DNA from: Chitinophagaceae bacterium
GTDB taxonomy: Bacteria > Bacteroidota > Bacteroidia > Chitinophagales > Chitinophagaceae
DNA length: 13,232 nucleotides
NCBI GenBank assembly: GCA_025924755.1
Contig: JAICHT010000076.1
Location: 1-13,232, forward strand
Direction of reading: 5' to 3'
Shown here: piece by piece, positions 7,973-13,232 of the stretch
Numbering within the stretch: the first letter of the stretch is position 1
How the letters are laid out: the number at the start of each line of letters is the position of its first letter
Translations under genes and position numbers: made by a program
The notes under the pieces: model-generated
What the model was told of the DNA's origin: nothing
Databases searched by the model: none
What the model saw: the letters and a program-made list of their open reading frames with translations, nothing else

Positions 7973-8887
7973 TCAAATTACTTTTTCTTTGCTCTTAATC
8001 ATTTTATTTGGTACCGGCTCTACTTTGTAACCCGCTTTCCGCAATAAATTAATTACACCTTTCTCTCCCGGTAAATGGCCCGCTCCCACTGCAATGACCA
8101 GTGCGTTTTGCGGCAGTAAATCAGATAATTTTTTTGCCCAGTTTGCATTTCTGTTATATAAAAGCAGGTTGGCAAAGTTTTGCATGCCCATGCCCAAATC
8201 TTCTTTTTGTGTCAGTTCTTCCAGTTTATTTAGCTGCTGGTTGCGGTATGCATTTACCATTTCATTAAATTCTTTTTCATCGTCTTCTTTGCCATAGTTT
8301 TTTACGTAGTTCAGTAACTGGTTGGCCTGCAGCTTATAAGGAATGCTATCAAAGATGCTTAATTGATATGCCATGGTTTCCAGCCCTTTGATACCCTTAC
8401 CATCTCCTTTCGCTTCTTTCATAATAAGTTGTTCCATCGCCACTTCATTATCGCAATCCATGGATTGTTCCATTAAGGTAGAGGCCGCCAGCATGGGTTT
8501 ATAAGTTTCCAGTAGCGAAAAAGGAATCAGCCCATTTTGTTTTTGAAAAAACTCTTTTACAATCTGGTAATCTTTTTGAGGTAGCAAATCAGCAAGCGTA
8601 GTATCGTTACGCATCTTCATTTTCTGCATAGCTCCCATCATTTCAAAAAGATTATCCATATCAATTTCGAGGTACACTTTATCGCAATGGGCTATGGCGC
8701 TTTTTAAGCTGTCGCTCAGTTCAATATCATCTGCACAAAGCATATGAATGGTGCCGAACAAGTAAGAAGGCCGTGAAAGATTCTTGCCGCTTATTTTCCA
8801 TAAAAGGGTATTGGATGAGGTAGGCTCTTGTGCAAATCCACACAGGTAAGCAGCAAAAAATAAGAGTAGCAATATTGCTTTTTTCAT
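7973..8887 (-). CDS. TraB/GumN family secreted protein
   Basis: 304-residue member of the TraB/GumN (Tiki-like, ChaN-like fold) family. The biochemical role is not established for bacterial members; eukaryotic Tiki relatives are metalloproteases. A signal peptide is clear: MKKAILLLLFFAAYLCGFAQ, cleaved after Q20. The cysteine at 16 is preceded by Y-L, which is not a good lipobox, so I read it as type I rather than a lipoprotein. The family landmarks are all present: LFGTIHML (G45-H48) after a short strand, a DKVYLEIDMD acidic strand (69-78), GLET at 168-171, and AVGAGHLPGEKGV (266-278) near the C-terminus. The two His motifs, H48 and H271, are the likely metal ligands or catalytic residues. 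It lies 45 bases downstream of the UbiD-family gene with no terminator or clear promoter between, so it is probably transcribed with it. Expected location is the periplasm or outer surface. Confidence 0.88.
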   Translation of the reverse strand: MKKAILLLLFFAAYLCGFAQEPTSSNTLLWKISGKNLSRPSYLFGTIHMLCADDIELSDSLKSAIAHCDKVYLEIDMDNLFEMMGAMQKMKMRNDTTLADLLPQKDYQIVKEFFQKQNGLIPFSLLETYKPMLAASTLMEQSMDCDNEVAMEQLIMKEAKGDGKGIKGLETMAYQLSIFDSIPYKLQANQLLNYVKNYGKEDDEKEFNEMVNAYRNQQLNKLEELTQKEDLGMGMQNFANLLLYNRNANWAKKLSDLLPQNALVIAVGAGHLPGEKGVINLLRKAGYKVEPVPNKMIKSKEKVI

Positions 8888-8932
8888 AAGTTGAAAGTAC
8901 AGTAATTATACAAATTTTAATAGCAGCATCCG

Positions 8933-10888
8933 TTATACCGACTGAGAATTATCAATCGTAGGTACGGCAGCTTCCATACCATACAATTGATGTTTATATT
9001 TTAAGGATGGCGATGGAATCAAATCTCCCATACCCAGGCTATTCCACTTGTTATCCACAGAAAGGATCGTTGCATCATCGGCTACAATTATATTAGGCCA
9101 GTCACGTTGAAAATTATCGGGCTCTTTTGTTTTGCGGGTGCCGTCAAAGCCCATACAGGCAAATGTTTTACCGGGTTCAAGTTTGGATGGGCGCTGCACT
9201 AAAATAGCATCCCGCTTTGGATCTAAATTGTTGCAAAACCGCCAGAGCGCCAGTCCCAGATCCATTACATCAATATGCTGTTCCACATACAATATCAGTT
9301 TTACACCTTCCAGTTTTTCGGATGCACAAAGCTGTTCGTGCAATTCCCGAATATGACCCATGCGGTTTTTGTGCACAGAAATAAGCACAACGGGAATGCC
9401 ATCTGCTAACAATTTGGTATTTACTCCTTTTATTTCAGGAAATTCAGCAAATACGGATTGATCATCAATTATATTTATATTATTTGCAATATCCAACTCA
9501 TAATTCTCATCCTTTTCCTCTTCAAATTTATAGGTTCCATCCAGGCACATTTTTCCGCCAAATCCCATTTTACTGCAACTATGATCCAATACATCCATCG
9601 GGCCCTGCGAGAAATTAATATCGGTAGCGGGATTTAAATTCTTCAATACATATTGCGCCAGCTGTTTATAGTTTTGAATAGCAGTGCCTTCATCTGCCAA
9701 TACCAGTATTTTATTAAACATCATTTGTCCGGCACCCCACATGGCATTCATCACCTTTTGCCCCTGGCCTGCATATTCCTTCTTAATCTGCGCAATCACC
9801 AGGTTATGAAAAACGCCTTCTACAGGCATATCCATATCAATAATTTCAGGTACCATCGTCATTTTCATAGGCGCTAAAAATATCCGTTCCGTAGCCTTGC
9901 CCAGCCAGGCATCTTCCTGCGGCGGAATACCCACGATAGTAGCAGGATATACAGCATTGCGTTTGTGTGTGATGCAGGTAATATGAAAACGCGGATACCA
10001 ATCGGGCAACGAATAATATCCGGTATGATCGCCAAATGGTCCTTCCCATATGAGGTCATCAGAAGGATCTACATATCCTTCAATAATAAAATCAGCGTCG
10101 GCAGGCACTTCAATATCAGGTTGGGTAATGCATTTCACCAGCTCAACTTTCTTCTTGCGTAAAAAACCCGCCAGCATATATTCATCTACATTTTCCGGAA
10201 GCGGCGCTGTGGCCGAATAGGCATATACCGGGTCGCCGCCAAGAGCAACTGCCACAGGCATTTTTTTTCCCAGCTTTTTATATTCATTAAAATGTTTTGC
10301 TGATACTTTGTGCTTGTGCCAGTGCATTCCTGTAAGGGTGGGACCAAATACCTGCATACGATACATGCCTACATTACGGGTATGGGTATTAGGGTCTTTG
10401 GTATGAATAACGGGCAAGGTTACAAAAGGTCCGCCATCCTTAGGCCAACAGGTAATAACCGGAAGTTTGGTAATATCAGGATTATCTTTAATAATAACCT
10501 GCTGGCAGTCGCCTTTACCACTTATAACTTTAGGCATCCAGCTGGCAAACTGCCCCAGTTTTGGAAGCAGCTTTAATTTATCAACAATGCCTTCTTTTGG
10601 AGAGGCTAATAAATGAAACAGGTTTTCAATATCAGTTGCCACATCGTTTAAATTCCCGACACCCAAAGCCAGGCACATGCGCTTTTCGCTACCATACGCA
10701 TTCATTAAAACCGGGAAGTCAAAACCTGTATTTTCAAACAACAAAGCCTTGCCGCCACCTGCAGTTTTACTGATGCGGTCGGTTATTTCAGCGATCTCTA
10801 ATTTGGGATTTACGTAAGTGGTTATACGGATAAGTTCGCCTTCTTTGTCTAGCGTTTCAATAAACTGCTGCAAATTTTTATATGCCAT
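8933..10888 (-). CDS. UbiD-family decarboxylase, probable menaquinone biosynthesis decarboxylase
   Basis: Prenylated-FMN-dependent (UbiD/COG0043) decarboxylase of 651 residues, about 150 longer than E. coli UbiD. Its likely role is the late decarboxylation of the futalosine pathway (MqnL-type). This is inference from the nearby mqnE and the family, since UbiD enzymes differ in substrate. I chose the ATG at 10888 (MAYKNLQQFI). A GTG at 10903 adds five residues but sits inside the predicted -7 promoter box. Motifs: RNVGMYR at 171-177 (N172 as Mn2+ ligand, R177 of the catalytic triad), the His cluster MHWHKH at 188-193, and VALGGDP. DFIIEGYV (E270) is followed by WEGPFGDHTGYY with E282 and D287. 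The triad is therefore E-R-D instead of the E-R-E of fungal Fdc1, a known family variant. The N-terminal alpha/beta domain and a C-terminal dimerisation region (about 480-600, with GIPVVLISVHK) are complete. No partner prenyltransferase or UbiX is in the window. Confidence 0.9.
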   Translation of the reverse strand: MAYKNLQQFIETLDKEGELIRITTYVNPKLEIAEITDRISKTAGGGKALLFENTGFDFPVLMNAYGSEKRMCLALGVGNLNDVATDIENLFHLLASPKEGIVDKLKLLPKLGQFASWMPKVISGKGDCQQVIIKDNPDITKLPVITCWPKDGGPFVTLPVIHTKDPNTHTRNVGMYRMQVFGPTLTGMHWHKHKVSAKHFNEYKKLGKKMPVAVALGGDPVYAYSATAPLPENVDEYMLAGFLRKKKVELVKCITQPDIEVPADADFIIEGYVDPSDDLIWEGPFGDHTGYYSLPDWYPRFHITCITHKRNAVYPATIVGIPPQEDAWLGKATERIFLAPMKMTMVPEIIDMDMPVEGVFHNLVIAQIKKEYAGQGQKVMNAMWGAGQMMFNKILVLADEGTAIQNYKQLAQYVLKNLNPATDINFSQGPMDVLDHSCSKMGFGGKMCLDGTYKFEEEKDENYELDIANNINIIDDQSVFAEFPEIKGVNTKLLADGIPVVLISVHKNRMGHIRELHEQLCASEKLEGVKLILYVEQHIDVMDLGLALWRFCNNLDPKRDAILVQRPSKLEPGKTFACMGFDGTRKTKEPDNFQRDWPNIIVADDATILSVDNKWNSLGMGDLIPSPSLKYKHQLYGMEAAVPTIDNSQSV

Positions 10889-10902
10889 ACAAATGTGTAG
10901 CA

Positions 10903-10928
10903 CAAAGGTAAGTGAGCCGCTATTGCAA
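10903..10928 (-). promoter_or_regulatory. Possible promoter for the UbiD-family gene
   Basis: On the minus strand TACCTTTG (10910 down to 10903) matches TAnnTTTG exactly. It lies 14 bases before the ATG at 10888, implying a start near 10896 and a very short leader. The -33 side is weak: the nearest TTG (10928-10926) leaves only 15 bases of spacer. The site may be an internal promoter within a porG-ubiD-traB transcript. It also argues against the GTG start at 10903. Confidence 0.45.
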
Positions 10929-10937
10929 TAACGTTAA

Positions 10938-11786
10938 TTACATTGGATTGGCCGGGCAGCCATATCCCCTGCGACCGCTTCTGCCGCCTCCGATTGCGCC
11001 GTTGCCCCACCTGAAAGTGAGAGTTAAAACGGTAAAATGATACCAGTCTTTATTTTTCGGATTCCCGCGTTGCGCATTTTTTTCGGGATAGGTACTGTTG
11101 CCTCTATAAGATAGGTCCACTGCCTGTTGTCCACGTTCGGCCAGCAGAGAAGCAGAGTCCACATAAGTAGTGCTTACATCATCCAGGTAATCGGTAAATA
11201 ATTTTCGCAACCCTATTTCCAAACCAACACGGATATTGTCGTTAATAGCATATTTAATTCCGCCGCCAAATGGAATGGAAAGTTGCGTAAGCGAATAGAA
11301 TTTACGGCCGGGATATGCTGTTAGACCCTCGCCTTCTGTACTCAGCGGTTTTAAATATACTTTTTTGTTCAAGCTATCGAAGGTATACGGATTATAATGA
11401 TATACTCCCAGGCCTCCAAACAGATAGGGCGTCCACTTGACCTCGTTTAAATTAAAAATATCATACTCTCCTACAAGGCTAAATTCGGTAAGATTGCTTT
11501 GAAAACTGAGGTTGCGTGTTGTTTTTAAAAAATCGTCTTTACCTTTTTTATCGGCACCTGCAATTTTTGCAAAAGTAAGTCCGCCGCGTAATGTAAAACG
11601 CTCAGAAATTTCATAGCCTGCAGTAAGGCCAAAAGCCGGCTTGGCTTGCTGAAAAGTTCGTTGTGCCAGGTCGCCGCGGTAATTGGAAGCGCCGGCCACT
11701 ATACCAAGCTCCCATGATTGGGAGAACGCATAAAACGAACAAAACAGTAAACTTAATAATACAGCAGACTTTTTCATTAAGGCCAT
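10938..11786 (-). CDS. porG: PorG-like outer-membrane beta-barrel protein (DUF6089, type IX secretion)
   Basis: 282-residue predicted outer-membrane protein of the DUF6089 family, to which the T9SS component PorG belongs. In characterised species PorG associates with the PorK/PorN ring. A signal peptide is present (MKKSAVLLSLLFCSFYAFSQ, residues 4-23). A second ATG at 11777 begins exactly at MKKS and may be the true start. The mature protein opens with SWELGIVAGASNYRGDL (24-40), the family signature, followed by alternating beta strands (AFGLTAGYEI, FTLRGGLTFAKI). RNLSFQSNLTEFSLVGEYDI is at 91-110, TPYLFGGLGVYHYNPYTF at 119-136, and IPFGGGIKYAI with RKLFTDYLDDVSTTYVD at 171-210. The last strand, FTVLTLTFRWG, ends near 261. 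About 21 further residues are Gly/Arg-rich and end CPANPM. No other por/gld/spr gene is in the window, so PorG is a family assignment rather than a proven function. Confidence 0.83.
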   Translation of the reverse strand: MALMKKSAVLLSLLFCSFYAFSQSWELGIVAGASNYRGDLAQRTFQQAKPAFGLTAGYEISERFTLRGGLTFAKIAGADKKGKDDFLKTTRNLSFQSNLTEFSLVGEYDIFNLNEVKWTPYLFGGLGVYHYNPYTFDSLNKKVYLKPLSTEGEGLTAYPGRKFYSLTQLSIPFGGGIKYAINDNIRVGLEIGLRKLFTDYLDDVSTTYVDSASLLAERGQQAVDLSYRGNSTYPEKNAQRGNPKNKDWYHFTVLTLTFRWGNGAIGGGRSGRRGYGCPANPM

Positions 11787-11800
11787 TTTTTACACATTTG

Positions 11801-11832
11801 CAAATTTGAGACCGCAGCTTTCGTTACAAAAA
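11801..11832 (-). promoter_or_regulatory. Possible promoter for the porG-like gene
   Basis: On the minus strand a TTTTTG run (11832 down to 11827) is followed after 18 bases by CAAATTTG (11808 down to 11801). The latter differs from TAnnTTTG only in its first base. The predicted start near 11794 leaves a leader of roughly 8 bases to the ATG at 11786 or 17 bases to the ATG at 11777. The gene begins just after an A-run, as usual in this phylum. Confidence 0.45.
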
Positions 11833-12035
11833 CTGCGTTTCCAGTAATAACGATCTTTCTATGGAAATAGTACATTTAGTATTATTACGGCTTGAATGAG
11901 GCTAAAATCCCATCACTAATTTGCTTTCATATACAGCTAAAGTTTCAGTATGAAATAGTATTTATATCTACAACTGTTATTTTAGCAAGTGACAAAAGCT
12001 ACATCAATACCTTTCATCACTTTTGCCAGGGCACA

Positions 12036-12068
12036 TTTTGTTGTCAACTAATGAAAGTTCTATATTTA
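12036..12068 (+). promoter_or_regulatory. Predicted promoter for the M13 peptidase gene
   Basis: TTTTG at 12036-12040 is followed by a 20-base spacer (12041-12060) and TATATTTA at 12061-12068, which fits TAnnTTTG except for the final base. The transcription start would be near 12075, so the leader before the ATG at 12086 is only about ten bases. Sequence prediction only. Confidence 0.55.
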
Positions 12069-12085
12069 AACCTGAAAAATTAAAT

Positions 12086-13232
12086 ATGCGATTTCAATAT
12101 TACATTCCTATCGTACTTTCTTTTGCGCTCCACGCTTGTACATCAAACACAAATACAGCCGCCACGAGTACAGATACGGTAAAAAATGATATACTCACAG
12201 CCGATAGAGATACTACCATAAACCCCGCTACTGATTTTTTTATGTATGCTAATGGCGGCTGGATTAAGAACAATCCGATTCCGGCAGACCAAAGCAGTTG
12301 GGGAATAGGGAATGCCGTGCAGGAAGAACTATACAATCGCTTAAAAGCCATCAACGATAAAGCCTTACATGCAGGTTCGGGAATTGAAAAAAAAGTAGGC
12401 GATTTTTGGTACAGTGCTATGGATACGGCTACTATAGAGCAACACCATTTGCAACCCATTCAGCCGGAATTGAAAACCATTGATTCTATTACCGATATCG
12501 CTTCTTTAAGCCGGGTAGCGGCACATTTACAAATGGAAGGCATCAGCAATTTATATCGTGATAATGTGGGGCAGGATGCTAAAAAAAGCGATGTAATGAC
12601 CTATTATTTATCACAGGGTGGTTTAGGAATGCCCAACCGTGATTACTATGTAAATACCGATAAAAGAACAACCGGCATCCGTAATGCATATGTAAAATAT
12701 ATACAAAAGGTTTTTGAATTATTGGGAGATGACAGCACCACCGCCGCGAAGAAAAGCTCTTTACACCTGGCTTTGGAAACACAAATGGCCAAAGCATCCC
12801 GCAAGCTGGAAGACCTCCGCGACCCTTATAAGAACTACAATAAATTTGCCGTAGCCGACATATCAAAACTAACGCCTTCTATCAATTGGCAAGAGCAGTT
12901 TGCCATCAAACACGTCAGCCATATTGATTCGGTAATTATTGGTCAGCCCGATTTTTATAAAGAATTGGAAACTGTATTACACACTACCCCGATACCCGTA
13001 TGGAAAGATTATTTGCGGTTTCATGTTATCCGTGCTACAGCACCTTATTTGGATAGCATCACCTACAACGATTATTTTAATTTTTATGCTACATCGCTGC
13101 GCGGTGTGCAAAAGCAAAAGCCGCGCTGGAAGCGGATGCTGGACTTGGAAGATGGCTTGATGGGCGAAGCATTGGGACGTGTTTTTGTAAATGAATATTT
13201 TCCACCGGCTGCTAAAAAACGCTATGAAGATC
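12086..13232 (+). CDS. M13 family metallopeptidase lipoprotein (PepO/neprilysin-like), N-terminal part
   Basis: Start of an M13 zinc peptidase, whose bacterial members cleave oligopeptides in the envelope. The frame is open from the ATG at 12086 to the window edge; 382 residues are visible of a family usually about 650-690 long. The N-terminus MRFQYYIPIVLSFALHAC is a lipoprotein signal with the lipidated Cys at 18. The lipobox is L-H-A-C, with an unusual His at -2. A Thr/Asn-rich linker follows, then the family opening DFFMYANGGWIKNNPIPAD at 50-68. Further M13 landmarks are QGGLGMPNRDYYV (177-189) and GEALGRVFVNEYFPPAAKKR near the edge (360-379). The HExxH zinc motif and the downstream glutamate ligand would lie beyond base 13232, so catalytic competence cannot be judged. 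It is divergent from the porG-like gene. No acidic surface-export motif follows the Cys, so a periplasm-facing anchor is the simplest guess. Confidence 0.92.
   Translation, partial: MRFQYYIPIVLSFALHACTSNTNTAATSTDTVKNDILTADRDTTINPATDFFMYANGGWIKNNPIPADQSSWGIGNAVQEELYNRLKAINDKALHAGSGIEKKVGDFWYSAMDTATIEQHHLQPIQPELKTIDSITDIASLSRVAAHLQMEGISNLYRDNVGQDAKKSDVMTYYLSQGGLGMPNRDYYVNTDKRTTGIRNAYVKYIQKVFELLGDDSTTAAKKSSLHLALETQMAKASRKLEDLRDPYKNYNKFAVADISKLTPSINWQEQFAIKHVSHIDSVIIGQPDFYKELETVLHTTPIPVWKDYLRFHVIRATAPYLDSITYNDYFNFYATSLRGVQKQKPRWKRMLDLEDGLMGEALGRVFVNEYFPPAAKKRYED

Larger units (their letters stand above)
11787..12085. other. Divergent intergenic region between porG-like gene and M13 peptidase gene
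   Basis: 299 bases of AT-rich sequence separating two divergent genes; it holds a candidate promoter for each at its edges. Inside are only weak symmetries. GTAATAA and TTATTAC lie about 31 bases apart (roughly 11844-11888), TTTCCA and TGGAAA lie inside that interval, and there is a small hairpin TTTCA-GTA-TGAAA at 11943-11955. These could be operator-like but are short enough to be chance. A 63-codon frame starting with TTG at 11892 shows no protein-like features. No RNA gene is recognised. Confidence 0.6.

Noticed and set aside
8839..8842. Cys16 in the TraB-family signal peptide as a lipidation site
   Set aside because: The residues before it are A-Y-L rather than a lipobox, and a better type I cleavage site follows Q20.
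9653..10773. Several plus-strand frames of 65-88 codons opposite the UbiD-family gene
   Set aside because: They are shadows of a conserved coding frame; none has a plausible leader or family motif.
11838..11955. Short inverted repeats as operators or a small RNA in the porG/M13 intergenic region
   Set aside because: Arms are only 5-7 bases in AT-rich DNA, which is expected by chance; no terminator-like end accompanies them.
11892..12083. 63-codon plus-strand frame between porG and the M13 gene
   Set aside because: It starts with TTG, has no domain-like or signal features, and contains the predicted promoter of the M13 gene.
1..13232. Mobile elements, CRISPR arrays, tRNA or rRNA genes, phage or defence genes
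   Set aside because: No transposase, integrase, terminal inverted repeats, spaced direct repeats or RNA-gene signatures were recognised anywhere in the window.

Overview
The window looks like a chromosomal segment from a member of the Bacteroidota, most likely a Chitinophagales-type bacterium; this taxonomic placement is inference. The evidence is a secreted protease with a C-terminal type IX secretion (T9SS) sorting domain, a PorG-like (DUF6089) outer-membrane protein, promoter elements of the Bacteroidota type (TTG, about 19-20 bases, TAnnTTTG), A-rich leaders without clear Shine-Dalgarno sequences, and menaquinone genes of the futalosine type. All genes are housekeeping or envelope genes. 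I see no mobile element, CRISPR array, tRNA or rRNA.

Layout. 1-2097 (+) is the 3' part of dnaE, the replicative polymerase alpha subunit. It is followed by trxA (2192-2512, +) with a near-perfect promoter. A hairpin at 2531-2560 closes trxA and the convergent gene behind it, a CNT-family nucleoside transporter (2570-3838, -). Head-to-head with the transporter is a large secreted M43-type metalloprotease (3927-6245, +). Its stop codon directly abuts the start of mqnE (6246-7370, +), aminofutalosine synthase. Then comes ndk (7496-7912, +), closed by a second convergent hairpin terminator (7914-7941).

The right half reads leftwards as a likely transcription series: porG-like (11786-10938), a UbiD-family decarboxylase (10888-8933) and a TraB/GumN-family secreted protein (8887-7973), with gaps of only 49 and 45 bases. 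Divergent from porG is a lipoprotein M13 (PepO/neprilysin-like) metallopeptidase starting at 12086 and running off the window. Its N-terminal 382 residues are visible, but its zinc site is not.

How the genes work together. MqnE makes aminofutalosine, the first committed product of the futalosine route to menaquinone. The UbiD-family enzyme is the natural candidate for the late decarboxylation in the same route. The secreted M43 protease is a predicted T9SS cargo, and PorG is a T9SS component, so cargo and machinery lie within 6 kb of each other. The nucleoside transporter and Ndk both touch nucleotide supply but are not in one operon. I found no clearly undescribed system. The points most worth a second look are altered substrate-site residues in the CNT transporter, the zero-spacing junction between the protease and mqnE, the porG-ubiD-traB arrangement, and the Gly/Arg-rich tail of the PorG-like protein.
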